Below, one piece after another: positions 23,548-34,453 of a stretch of 64,000 nt of DNA. The stretch comes from Rhizoclosmatium globosum. Lineage: Eukaryota > Chytridiomycota > Chytridiomycetes > Chytridiales > Chytriomycetaceae. Each line of letters starts with the position of its first letter. The first letter of the stretch is position 1. Location: contig MCGO01000039.1 in assembly GCA_002104985.1 (NCBI GenBank), positions 310,001-374,000 on the forward strand. The letters are read 5' to 3'. The notes beneath the pieces are model-generated. The model was not told where the DNA came from, searched no databases, and saw nothing but the letters and a program-made list of their open reading frames with translations. Both the position numbers and the translations under genes were made by a program.

Positions 23548-25967
23548 CTAGAACTCCTCCTCATCCTCGCCCCCCTCAAAAACTAAATCAAGTCCAAGCC
23601 CCCTCCCAACAAACTGCTGCATCCGTTCACTGTGCACTAAACTAAACACCCCCAAATCTTCTCCCTTCTTCAACCGCCTCGCATACTCGTTCCGCGCTTT
23701 ATCCTTCAAATCAACTTGTCCGCGGTCTTTCAATATGCCTGTATGGTATTCATCGTGCATTTCGGCAATCTTGTTCCATTTCGTGCCATAGATTCTCATG
23801 CCTTCCATGAGGGCCGCGAGTTCCACGGAGGTCCACTTTTTACGGCCGCGAGTTGCGCGGGGGCCGTCTTTGCGGGCGAGGTATGCTTGTTGGAGGACAG
23901 GGGCTGCGTGTTGGGCTGAGATGGCGGATTTGCGGATTAGTTGTGTGGATTCTTGGTTGAGTGTTGCGCGCATTGTAGCTGTGATTACGGGGGGACGGTT
24001 TACAGATGGAGAAGATTGTTGCTGGTGTTGAGGAGATGCACTGTTTGAGGGTCCTGGTTGGTCTGGGAGGACAGTGTTTGGAGGAGGGACACTGACTTTC
24101 TTGAGGGGGCTGCGCCCACTTGTTTGACGGAATGCACGAGTCAAGTTGGTCACTTTGTGTGAAATTTCATTCATGGAGGCAGTCATAGTAGCTGCAGCTG
24201 CAGCGACAGAAGAACGAGGTGGAGTTAAACCAAACTGCTTTCGTCCAGGCTGCTCTTGAGCCTCTTCTTCGTCCGACGGAGAAAAAAGAGGCTGATTTGA
24301 GGGACTTTGTTGACGTGGTTGACGTTGCTGTGGAAGGTCCGGAATGGCATCTTCTTCAAACTCGTTCTCGGCTTCGTCTTCCGTGCCCAGTTGAATAAAT
24401 ATTTCTCCGTTTTGTAATGGCGCTGGTACTGAAGGGCCACCGGTAGTAACAACCTTGGCAGGAGTACTCGTTTTCAACTTCTTTGCTCGGTTCTTGGCGT
24501 TAAAACGGGCTCCATTTTCGATAGCCTTGCTCGTATCGAGATTTCTAACAATGGCCTCGACGTCTTCGTCATCATCATCATCGTCGTCGTCTTCCTCCTC
24601 TTCGGAAATAAGAACGCGCTTCTTTGGTGGAGAGGCAGGACTATTTTTCTTTGCTGAGTTACTGGCTTCAACTGGAACGACTTTCTTTTGAGGAGTGCTA
24701 GGATTGGACGAAGAACTCTTTTTGGATGGTGAGTTTGACCCTGATGATTTTTGAGTAGGAGAAGCCACCTTTGCTTTAGGGGCCCATTTTTGGGCAATGT
24801 GTTTTTTGAACTCTGATGTTATGTCAACAGTGGATGCGGCGGGAGTAATTACCTGTTTTGGTGGGAAGAAGATAGTATCAATAAATATGTTTAAAATTGG
24901 CAATGGAAAATTCTTACATCGCGCCCTTCTTTTGACGCATAGTACAATGCCTCGTAAACGCGTTCCAAGTAGTCGTCATAGGTTGGCACGACATCTTCAA
25001 AGCTCGAAAGCTCCTCCAAACCTTGACCCTGAGCAAACATTTTCGTAATCTACGTTTTATAGTCAGAGAAATGCATCATAAACGATCAAATGAGTTGGAA
25101 TACCTGCTTTCTCTTTGTTTCCAAGATTTTCAAGTGCAACATCTGCTTCTTGTCCTTTTTCTTGCTGTTTTCGTACGGAGACGCAAAAAACACGTCAGGA
25201 TCAAGTTCTTCGCCTTGTTGGATGCATTGAAGCGCAAAGAGCTGGTGACAATTGAGGGAATTGACAATTTAGCGACCCATAAACAAAACCAGATGAGAGA
25301 ATGCGAGAAACTACGACGAGAATAATATACTCACACAGGTCTGGATTTCCGTGCGTAGAAAGTAAAAGTCTTGCGTCTTGTCCACGTCGCAGGAATCCAA
25401 CGTCTTTATGATTTGTTCCACGGCCTCGCTGGCGGCAACAACGTCATCTGGATCAAGTGCATGCTCTGGGTTTCTCTGCAGAAGGTATTCCTTGAGGGCC
25501 ACCAGATACGCGACCTGGAATCCAATCAACTGATTCTTTGAGACAAAGTCAGGCCGCTTGTTGTCCTGGGCGGCCTTGAGACAATGTGCCATAGCGTAGT
25601 TTGCTGTATGATACCACAGATGAGCACTTGAGAAGCAGAGAAAAGAGAGAGCAACTCAACTGTGAAACGATTCAAACAACTTGTTCAAATTCGAGTCGAT
25701 TGTCGCGCCAAACAAGATCGATTCGACGAGGGCCGCGCAGTTTGTTTCGATCACTTCGACCGATTCTTTAATGTTCGAACGCGGCGCTTTTGGTTCGGTC
25801 AGAAGCGCGAGTTTTGTTGTTGGTGGTGGTGGTGGTTGTGACTTCTTTGATGCCGGCTTCGGTGGCGACGCGGCCTTTGACTTTGGCTTTGGCTTGGACT
25901 CCTTCTTGGCGGCGGCTTTTGCTGCGGGCGCCTTGGACGACGTGGACCGCGTTGTTCGTGGATCCAT
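23548..25967 (-). CDS. Telobox-Myb protein, TRF-like telomere repeat-binding factor, copy B
   Basis: Five exons (25967-25661, 25603-25335, 25241-25104, 25049-24918, 24852-23548) give exactly 716 residues. After a basic Ala/Lys/Pro-rich N-terminus come about 230 helical residues that may be a TRFH-like domain. Its end (YDDYLERVYEALYYASKEGR) resembles the matching place in copy A (YDYLGRVFGAVVLK). A long disordered linker follows, with an acidic run encoded by an imperfect GAT repeat at about 24570-24600. The C-terminal Myb repeat reads WTSVELAALMEGMRIYGTKW and closes with VDLKDKARNEYARR, the telobox recognition helix. Telomere-duplex binding is therefore likely. The reading frame stays open upstream of the chosen ATG through the telomere-like repeats to another ATG at 26039, so an N-terminally longer form cannot be excluded. 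Confidence 0.77.
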
Positions 25968-25974
25968 TGAGGAA

Positions 25975-26004
25975 GGGTTAGGTCTAGGGTTAGGGCTAGG
26001 GTTA
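25975..26004 (+). repeat. Interstitial telomere-like repeats upstream of TRF-like copy B
   Basis: A 30-base stretch carries GGGTTAGG, then TAGGGTTAGGG, then CTAGGGTTA, that is, about three to four TTAGGG-type units with slight irregularity. It ends 8 bases from the start codon of the minus-strand TRF-like gene, so it lies in that gene's 5' leader or core promoter. A telobox Myb protein would be expected to bind such a site, which suggests but does not show autoregulation. Confidence 0.8.
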
Positions 26005-26203
26005 TTTAACCTTAGGTTTTGGAAGAGAAAAAGTACCACCCCACCCAGACATTACTTCCCCATTCTCCATATATCTGATACAATATTAGCAGTACTGTCC
26101 ATGGAGGAAAGGGAATAAAAGAAAAGACCGGGATATATTTCTAACGTATATATAACAATGGGGAAAACAAAAGAATAATCGACAATTGAGTACTAAACAG
26201 CTC

Positions 26204-27739
26204 TCAACACTTTCCGGTCATGGGCTTGTCACGCAACCAGCAACCCGACGAAAACATTGGCTGAGTTGTGCATCCTCCAAAGTACGTTCCATTACGTGGT
26301 GAATTTGGGTTAATGTACACATCCCATGGGAACCACCAATGGCCACCACCACCATCAGTTGGAACACAAGTGTACCTGATAGAAACACCATAAAGGCATG
26401 GCACCGAAGGGTCAATATTGTTATCGTGACAGTCAATTGCATTGTCCCAACAGTAACTGTATCCAGGCGTCGTTGGGTTAACACTGTCCACATACACAAG
26501 TTTCTCATCATCCCAAATAGGACTACTCTTCCACTTGACCGTGTTCACTGGTGGGTACGGAATATCCTCACACGGAATATTCATGATTCCAAGCCATGGA
26601 AGCATCGGTGTACCTGTAGCCGTTGGTCTAACAGTCGTAGTCGTGGTTGTGCTGGTACGAACGTAGGGAGAGTACTGAAACGCGCTATCCGCCCCAACAC
26701 ACTTGTTATCCAGGTTGGACCACCACTTGTTCACAGTGTAACTCTTTCCAGTCGTTGGACTGTTGATGGTCCCGGCCTGTTGGTAACAGATATCGCTGAT
26801 CTCGTAATTTTGGTTGTTCACGATTCCGTGGATCTTCATATCAGGTCCAGGCATATACGGGTTTGTGACGGCCTCGATGAGTTCATGCGATGCGCGGCAT
26901 GTCAATAGGTTGATGTCTCCGTTAGGTGCATCAGGAAGTCCACATCCAGCCCATGTAGCTGCAAAGTGTGGGTGCAAACCCCAAATGACGGGATTATCTG
27001 TTTCATCGTTATTGGCGTAAAACATTGTGTGCTCTGCAAAGAATCCGCCCTTGGAAGGGTCAAGGAAGCCAGAGTCATATTCCTGGCCAAAAAAGACTGG
27101 GTAATAGATGGAACCACCACCATAAGGAATGGCTCCAAAGTTGCTGGTGGTGATCAAAGCATTTCGGAGGATTTCTTGAGCAAGGTAGGTTGGCTGGCTG
27201 TTGTCATTAAAGCTTCCGCATGATTGTCCCCCGCAAAAGGTTGGGGTGATATAGATTGGACTGAGGACGCCTCCACCAGGTGCAATCAAGGGACTGTATT
27301 GATTTACTGTTCTATGTATTAGTCTTCCGAATCCTTAAGCTGTGATCCAATTCCATCCTCGCAATAACGCACTCAATTACAAAACAAAGTGGTACTCACA
27401 TGCCGTAAAGTAAGGAGTGTTGAGCACAGAGGCGTAAAAGTCCAAAAGCCCATTCACGAGCGATTGCTCAAAGTTTCCTGTTATCGATGGTTAGTTGGCA
27501 CCAGGCAGTATCGATTGATGGTTGATAAGGGCACTTACCAACAAAGACCGGCTTGATCTGGACTCCATTCATCATCTGTGAATCAACGGCATGTATTTAG
27601 ATTGTGATCAAGGAAAGAGTGGGGGACTTACGGGATACTTTGTCTTAGGGTCTTGATCCAGCCAGTAAACGGGACCTGTACCCTGCGCTCCGACGAGGGA
27701 CGCCATTGTAGCAAGACCAAAGAGTTGTGCAAGATGCAT
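26204..27739 (-). CDS. Secreted EXORDIUM/PHI-1-like protein, copy A
   Basis: Four exons (27739-27632, 27575-27539, 27477-27400, 27306-26204) sum to 441 residues. The N-terminus is a signal peptide (MHLAQLFGLATMASLVGAQG). The middle has the pattern of the plant EXORDIUM/phosphate-induced protein 1 family: a segment ending YYPVFFGQEYDSGF, a HPHFAATWAGC segment, and RASHELIEAVTNPYMPGP followed by YEISDICYQ. These correspond to the SHE..E....NP...EI.D.C signature of that family. A Thr-rich linker (TTTTTTVRPTATGT) leads to a Cys-rich C-terminal domain of about 120 residues, possibly a small binding module. Function is unknown; the plant relatives are cell-wall proteins linked to growth. The family assignment is by eye and moderate. 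Intron positions match those of copy B. Confidence 0.5.
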
Positions 27740-27926
27740 GCTACGTCTTGGTGGATTCGTATAAGATTCGAGAGTGTGGTGGCAGCAAGACAAAACACAC
27801 CTTTTGAGCAATCTTTCTTGATCCCAATTTAGGGTTGCTGAAAGCAATGAAAGCCAGGCTTTCCGTTCACGATGCAAGGAAATCGTTTAGAGGGGGGGCC
27901 TATCTCTTACACATCAACTAAATCCT

Positions 27927-29177
27927 CTAATCTAAATCATCCTCACAAAATGGATATCTATCAACCCACTTCAATTCCCCATCTGTCTCATACCCACAAA
28001 AATACGTAGTACCCACCCCGTTTATCTTTTGACACGCCAAGCTTCCATACACCAAACAAGCTGCACCCCTCATTGGCGTCTGAACCGTCAACTCAACATC
28101 ATCATCCTTCCCCACCTTAGCCAGCGGAAACCCACCCCCTCTCCTCGCAAGCGCCATCGCAACCCGCACATTCGCCGGAATCTGTCCCCCAATCCCACTC
28201 ACCTTCACAGAAACCGAAACACACCCTCCATCCGCGACAGAATAGTACTCGTTCACGATAATCACGCTTCCATCGTACCCAACAATTTTTGCAGGCCGGT
28301 TCGCACAGAGATTCGCGAATTGCGCGCCGGTTGACGAAGACCATCCTGTTGCGCCAGAGTGTGGGTTCGTCACGGCTTGTACGAGGTCAGAGCTAGCCAC
28401 ACACGTGAGTGCATTTACGTGGGGTTTTGAGGACGTGGGAGGTGGTGTGCAGCAGGCTGTACTACAGTGTGGGATAACGCTGTATGTGATTGTTTGGCCT
28501 TTGTAGAGGAACGATGCGTGTACGGAGCATGTTCCGACACAGTTGTCAAAGTGGGAGTTATATTCGGGACCAAAGAAGAGAGGGTAGTATGTGTTTTGAG
28601 GGGTTGGAGTGAGGACTTTGGATTTGATCATGGATTTGAGGTGTGGGATTATTGAGGTTTGGTCAGTAATGGGGCCGTAGAGTGAGCCATTGATGCTCTT
28701 GCGGTTGGATCCCCATGATATTGTTTGCGCTTCTCGGTATGGAGGGATTGCCGGGGTGGAGTATTGCGTTACTGAATAAGTGCGATGTGAGTGTTACTGC
28801 AACGACAGTGTGAGCGAAGGTTGCTTACATGCCCCAAAGTAGTTTGATATTAATGCATTCTTGTAGAAGGTGTCTATCTCAGAGGCAAACTCAAACGAGC
28901 CTTTTGAATTGAGTTGGTATCAGCAGTGAGTCAGTGCACCATCTACATCCTAACGCAACAAACCATACCGAAATAAATAGGTGTAACATCTACATTCGTG
29001 AGGAGCTGTTTATGTTCATCAGTGTTTTGATTGTTTTGTATGAGAGCTCACCTGTCCATTGCCCCACATCAAGTCAACATTTGACGGACTGGCAGAGCTG
29101 AATGCTGCTCGACCTTGGGTATTGAATGTAGCTGAAGTTGAACCTGCCAGTAGCAGCAACAGAGGGATAGATAACAT
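27927..29177 (-). CDS. Secreted EXORDIUM/PHI-1-like protein, copy B (diverged)
   Basis: Four exons (29177-29052, 29005-28969, 28900-28829, 28771-27927) sum to 359 residues with the same intron phases as the neighbour at 26204-27739, showing common origin by tandem duplication. A signal peptide is present (MLSIPLLLLLAGSTSA). It keeps the YYPLFFGPEYNSHF and VTNP motifs, but the SHELIEAVTNP segment has become SSDLVQAVTNP, so the His-Glu pair is lost. The Thr-rich linker is missing and the C-terminal portion is a shorter Cys-containing segment (CLVYGSLACQK, FCGYETDGEL). It is probably secreted; if the His-Glu pair matters for metal binding or activity, this copy would lack it. The coding region is intact, so it is a diverged paralogue rather than a pseudogene. 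Confidence 0.5.
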
Positions 29178-30329
29178 TGGCTTGTGTTGGAACTGTTTTT
29201 TCAAATTTCCGTCAACCCAATACAGAATTGAGATCTTCACTTCATCAGTGTATTGAAGACTAAAGAGAATAAGAAATCGATCCTATTCATAAGTCCATCA
29301 AATTATCTCATACCACAGCTGCCATATCTGCAAATTAAATTTCTCCGTTCCTTCTCACCTTCCGAATGCTTTGAATTCACAACACCCTGCATCAACTCGC
29401 TTCTTTTCTTGAAGTATGTTGATCGCAACTCTTCCAAGATTATAAATTCCCATGCGTTATTTCCAAAAAAATGCCGCAACATGGTGCCCATGACTTTTGA
29501 CAAGACCAACACAACATGAGGCGTATATTGCGATCACTCTTCCTACTCGCACACGCGGACGTTGCATTGATGCCGGTGGAGCAAGGAAGAGTGATGAAGC
29601 GAACAGTAAACTTCTTGGGCACTCTGTTACAACAACCATCTTCTGGCCTTAGCGGTCCTTAAAGTAGAAGAATTGGTGAACTTCTGAGTGCCTACATGTC
29701 ATTCCTTCCCCTGTCTTTTGTTTGTTGCTGTGTGACTGCGCATATAGCGTGAAAGGGAATATATTAAGGATGTCTACACAGAACCCAAGATTCATGCATC
29801 AATAAACTTAACTTTCTTCTTTTAACCGTCCAACTGTATTACGCAAGGAAGAAGGAAGAAAGAATGAAAGGAGAGAGCGAAAGGTGTTGAGTTTTCGTTG
29901 GCTCCTGTTGTTTCAATTTTATCACCCAAAGTACGACCAACCACCCGCCACCATCCACAGCCTACATCCCCACCCTGGAACATATCAACCACCATCAGCA
30001 GCAGCAGAATCATGAAGTTCAAAGGATCAGCGAACGACGAGAGGCATCGGATGGTGTATACAATGGGGATGGATGTTTGGAGGCAGTCGAGGCATCTCAC
30101 TTTGAGGATGCCTTCACACGTTGAGGCCTTGGCTATTGATATGGAACGAACACGAAGCTTCATGAGCCTATAGAGCTCTTTATTATAACGAATGGAATGA
30201 TCAGTTGGGACGCTGGAATGGAATCAGGATCATGCCAAAAACAGAACTGCTATCAACTCTCACCTACTTCGAACTCTCGCACCGAACTTACGAAGGAGAA
30301 CTGACTGTTTTTCCCCCCTACTCTATTAG
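29178..30329. other. Intergenic region between EXORDIUM-like copy B and eL36
   Basis: About 1.15 kb with no gene I can support. Short open frames exist on both strands, for example 29822-30163 minus, but none shows a domain, a splice pattern or a plausible composition. The last 30 bases before the eL36 ATG are pyrimidine-rich and end in CTCTATTAG directly at the ATG, so the leader probably has an intron whose acceptor abuts the start codon, as is common for ribosomal protein genes. Confidence 0.4.
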
Positions 30330-30665
30330 ATGGCCACCAAGTCTTACAGAGAGTTGAAAGCTCCAAAGTCCGGTCTCTTTGTTGGACTCAACAAGGGACA
30401 CATTGTCACTCCACGTGTCCCACGTGCCAAGCCATCCAACAGAAAGGGAGCTCTCTCCAAGAGAACCGCTTTCGTCCGTTCCATTGTCCGTGAGGTTGCT
30501 GGATTCGCCCCATACGAGCGTCGTGTTATGGAGTTGCTCAAGAACTCCAAGGACAAGCGTGCCCGTAAGCTTGCCAAGAGAAGATTGGGAACTTTCCTCC
30601 GTGCCAAGAAGAAGATTGACGACCTCAGCAACGTTATTGCCGAGTCCCGTCGTGCTGGTCACTAA
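30330..30665 (+). CDS. RPL36: 60S ribosomal protein eL36
   Basis: A complete 111-residue open frame within the usual eL36 range of about 100-110. It has the family features: GLNKGHIVT near residue 20, the basic stretch [21 protein letters not shown] in the middle and [13 protein letters not shown] near the C-terminus. It is a large-subunit protein that binds 28S rRNA. Codon use is strongly biased to C-ending codons, as expected for high expression. The CDS has no intron, but the sequence just before ATG looks like a splice acceptor, so the leader may be spliced. Confidence 0.96.
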   Translation: MATKSYRELKAPKSGLFVGLNKGHIVTPRVPRAKPSNRKGALSKRTAFVRSIVREVAGFAPYERRVMELLKNSKDKRARKLAKRRLGTFLRAKKKIDDLSNVIAESRRAGH

Positions 30666-30835
30666 ATTACTCCACCCACTCTGCTTTGTGCTGTTGAAGG
30701 AAGGATGTAATTTAGATTGATTGATGTATGGTTGTTATTACTTATAACATTGGTGTCTCTGAATACACAAAAACGTTTCATATCTCGTATCATTTCTCTT
30801 TCTTGCTTCTACTTTTTACCCAAGAAAGCAAACAA

Positions 30836-33800
30836 ATGGCCTCGGTGACCATTTCAATCACTGAGGACTCGCCACCCGCGCAAGTTGCTGCGTGGATCCT
30901 AGGTCTTGGATTCGATGCATCGATAGCAGGCTCGTTTGAAGCGCACAATATTGACGGTCGGAGTTTAAAGTCGCTGGACCATCCGTTGCTTGCTGAAATG
31001 GGTATTGCAAAGGTGAGTTCCCTCCCTGTGTTTAAACAGTTTAAATAGATTAAACAAGGAACTAGGTCGGGACTCAGAAGAGGATTCTGATGCGTATTGA
31101 AGCTCTGTGGCGTATGTTTGGTCCATCTTTTTTGAATCTCACCTGACAACATTAACAACAACAGCTCCTTCGCCAACTCTGGTTTCTGCCTATGACCGCT
31201 TGCTTCGTGCTGACTCACCAACGCACTCGATGTTCAAGCAACACAGACCTGGTTGGTGTTTTGACATTCCACCAATCACACTCACTAACGACGCTCCCAG
31301 CTGTTAAACCACCTTCACCAAACTTTGCACCACCTCGTTCATCATCCAAAATATTATCCCTATTCGATCAGTATACCCTCCTATAGACAACGATATCAGC
31401 CACAATTCCCCGAACTACAGTCCAACAACCCCATATTCACGCGTTCAGCTACCTCCATCTTCTGTTTATGGATACAGTCAATCACAGAATTCGAATTCTG
31501 CGTTCGATTTTTCTGGTCCTCCACCGCAACCCCCTCCAGCAGCTCATTGGAATGACACCAGTTTTGGGGGGAAACGACCACCTATACCCCCGAATAGTTC
31601 TCAGCCGGCAAGCGTGAAATCTTTATACATGCCGAGAATTGGTTCAAGTGGAAACTTGAAAGTGTCCACCGCCGACTCGCTCATTCCTCCTGTTCCTGTC
31701 CCCGTTTCAGAACGCATCATCATCAAAGTTCAAGACGGCAACCAGGATTATCATAAAATAGACGTGACTTCTGTTTTACACAGTGGTCTAGAGATAAGGA
31801 AATTGATTCTCAAAAAGTTCCATATCAGCGAAGATCAACTTCGTGGATATGCACTATACTGTTCTGCGGGAACTCCCCGTAGTGCCAGGAATGGAAGTAA
31901 GACCTTGGATAGATACTTTGCCAGACTGCTTACATTTCTGCCCCTCTAGTGACGAATGCAGTCACAGACGAAGAACTCGTTCGTCTTTGTTCAACTGCTG
32001 CTGCAACAACAAGAACAACAACAACACCAGACCCGTCGTCTCTTCTCGAATTTATCCTTCGCAAAACATATTCATTTCCAACTGGCCCGCGCCCCGTCTC
32101 CGAACCAACAAATATGCTGTTCAACCAGTTGCTATCTCACCAACCACCTCATCCCCAAAGCCCACCGCAAATCCCTCTTCAACCCGCAACAAGCGCCAAA
32201 TCTCTTGCAGAACTCAACAAGAACCTTCGCACATTTGGCCTCCTACCACCAGAACCCACTACCTCCATGTTTTCCTCTTCCTCAGCTATGCTTTACCAAC
32301 CGAAACCGCGCTCAAAGAAGTCATTGTCAGGACATCCGTCGCAAACGCTTGAACAGTTTATGCAGGTGAATAATACCGAGAAACAAGCTATACAACACCA
32401 ACGGTTACGGACGCTTCAACAGCGGCGGGCTGAAGCTGCGAATAGCGGCGACGAGGCTACCAGTGGTGCACGAAGAAGTGGAAATCCGTCGGTAAAGAGT
32501 GGAGCTTTGGAGGGCGGAGAGTTTGACAGTGTGAGACGGGGGAGCAAGTTCAAGAGTTTCTTCGCCGAGAGACCAAAGGAGGGAAAAATTGCTGATAAAT
32601 TGCGTAAATACTTTCCGGAACTGGTTGGTGCCGGTGTATCCAATTCAGGGGATACTGTTTCCGCTGGTGAGAAGATGAGGAGAAGGGGAAAGAGGATTGA
32701 TGAACTCTTGTTGGAGGTAGATGAAGATGATGAAGAGGAGCAAAATAGGCAGAAAGAAGAGAAGGTGGTGAAAGAAGATGGTTCTGTTGTCATCGGTGGG
32801 ACAGTGGTGAAGCCTCGACTAGAATCAAAAGATCTTGGCATCAACAATGAAACTTCAGCAACACTCGAAATACCATCCAGAACTCGAAGTGTTCACCTGA
32901 GAGTCGAAGAAGTTGTGCGTGAAAATGCCAGAAAATCAAGCATGTCAGCGGCAGCTCTTAAAAGGCGTATCTCTGTTGCAACAAATGCTGGTGCCCTTCT
33001 CAAAGATGACCACTCAACCCACATTGTCCCAACTGAAAAAGAGGCTGCAGTAGTAGACCCACGTCCAAACATCAATACTGCAGTTGCTACAGACGGATCC
33101 AACTCTTCAACTCGTTCGCTTCCCTCTTCAGTCAACCCTTCAGCGCTTGCAACACCAGTAGAACTTCCCGTAATGCCACCACTTCCCATTAAAAACTGGA
33201 CACTTGGAAAAATGATAGGTCAAGGATCGTTTGGAAGAGTTTATATGGCGCTGAATCTTGATAACGGAGAGTTTATGGCTGTAAAGCAAGTGTTACTTCC
33301 AGTTTCAGCATCAAGCACACCTCCAAGTCGACCCAACCCACACCAATCAAAACAGACGGAAGCTCTTCAACACGAGCTTGAAATGTTACGTGAGCTGTCA
33401 CACGTGAATATTGTGCGGTATCTTGGTTTTGAGGTATGTTCTAATCATGAGTTTGAATATTTTAACAACCTCTGATTTAGATCCAACAAAACTCTTCCCT
33501 CAACGTTTTTCTTCAGTACGTTTCTGGTGGATCAATAGCATCGCTTCTTCGTAAAACTGGAAAATTAGACCTTATTGTTGTGCGATACTTCACATTCCAA
33601 ATCCTTTGCGGTTTAGCATACCTGCACTCCAAGCTGATCATTCATCGCGATATCAAGAGCGGAAATGTCCTCGTTGATGCGGATGGAATATGCAAGATAA
33701 CTGATTTTGGCACGAGTAAAAAGAACTGTAAGTATATTTCTATCATGTACAGATTTTAATGTCAAATTATTAGCATACAAAATGGCATATCAACGTATGA

Positions 33801-34380
33801 CGAGGATGAGCATGCAAGGTTCTATTCCCTGGATGGCCCCTGAAGTAGTCGTAAAAGGCAAGGGATACAGTGCCAAGGTCGATGTTTGGTATGTGAACTT
33901 TCGTGCAAATACGTAAATTGGCGAAGCTTACGTGTTATTTCTTCGAAAAGGTCGTGTGGATGTCTTGTTCTGGAAATGCTCACGGGAGTCCCACCATGGC
34001 ACAACGCAACCGGCTCCGTCGTGTACCTCCTCGGAAACGGAAACGCACCACCAATTCCTTCCGATCTCCCTGAAATCGCACAAGCGTTTTTGAAGCTCTG
34101 TTTCATCGTGGATCCTGAACAGAGACCCACAGCAGCTGCACTTATTGAGCACGAATTTTGTCGGCTCACGGAAGCAGAGACAGATGCGTTTGATTTTCAG
34201 CGGTGGGTTCTTGAAGCGGAGGAGAGACATGCAGCTGAAGTTGGAGTTGACGAAGATGAGGAGGACAGCAGTGAAACTGATTCGGATGATTCAGAAGAGT
34301 CTGATGAGTCTGAAGAAGACGACGAAGGTGGAGCTGAGACCGAGGCTTCGTCAGTCCCTGCTGTATCGGATGTTGAGTGA
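30836..34380 (+). CDS. STE11: Ste11/Byr2-type MAP kinase kinase kinase
   Basis: Upstream kinase of a MAPK cascade for mating, filamentation or stress. Eight exons (30836-31012, 31066-31111, 31165-31251, 31301-31896, 31950-33433, 33481-33727, 33774-33888, 33951-34380) give 1060 residues if one missing base is allowed near 31385. Domain order: a SAM domain ([18 protein letters not shown]... LWRIEAL region) in exons 1-2, a Pro/Ser-rich linker, a Ras-binding ubiquitin-like region ([19 protein letters not shown]) near residues 230-300, a long regulatory segment, then the kinase. The kinase has [30 protein letters not shown] and WMAPEVV, so it is catalytically complete. A C-terminal tail of about 45 residues is almost all Asp, Glu and Ser. 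The SAM plus Ras-binding arrangement is that of Ste11/Byr2. Confidence 0.9.
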
Positions 34381-34453
34381 AATTTGTGAATACATATGCA
34401 ATATTTGTGGAGCAGATTCGTGAAACTATTTTTTTCTGCACAAGCCTCTGGAA

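Noticed and set aside
29822..30173. Open frames of 91-113 codons on both strands before eL36
   Set aside because: No domain, odd composition, and they overlap each other; treated as intergenic.
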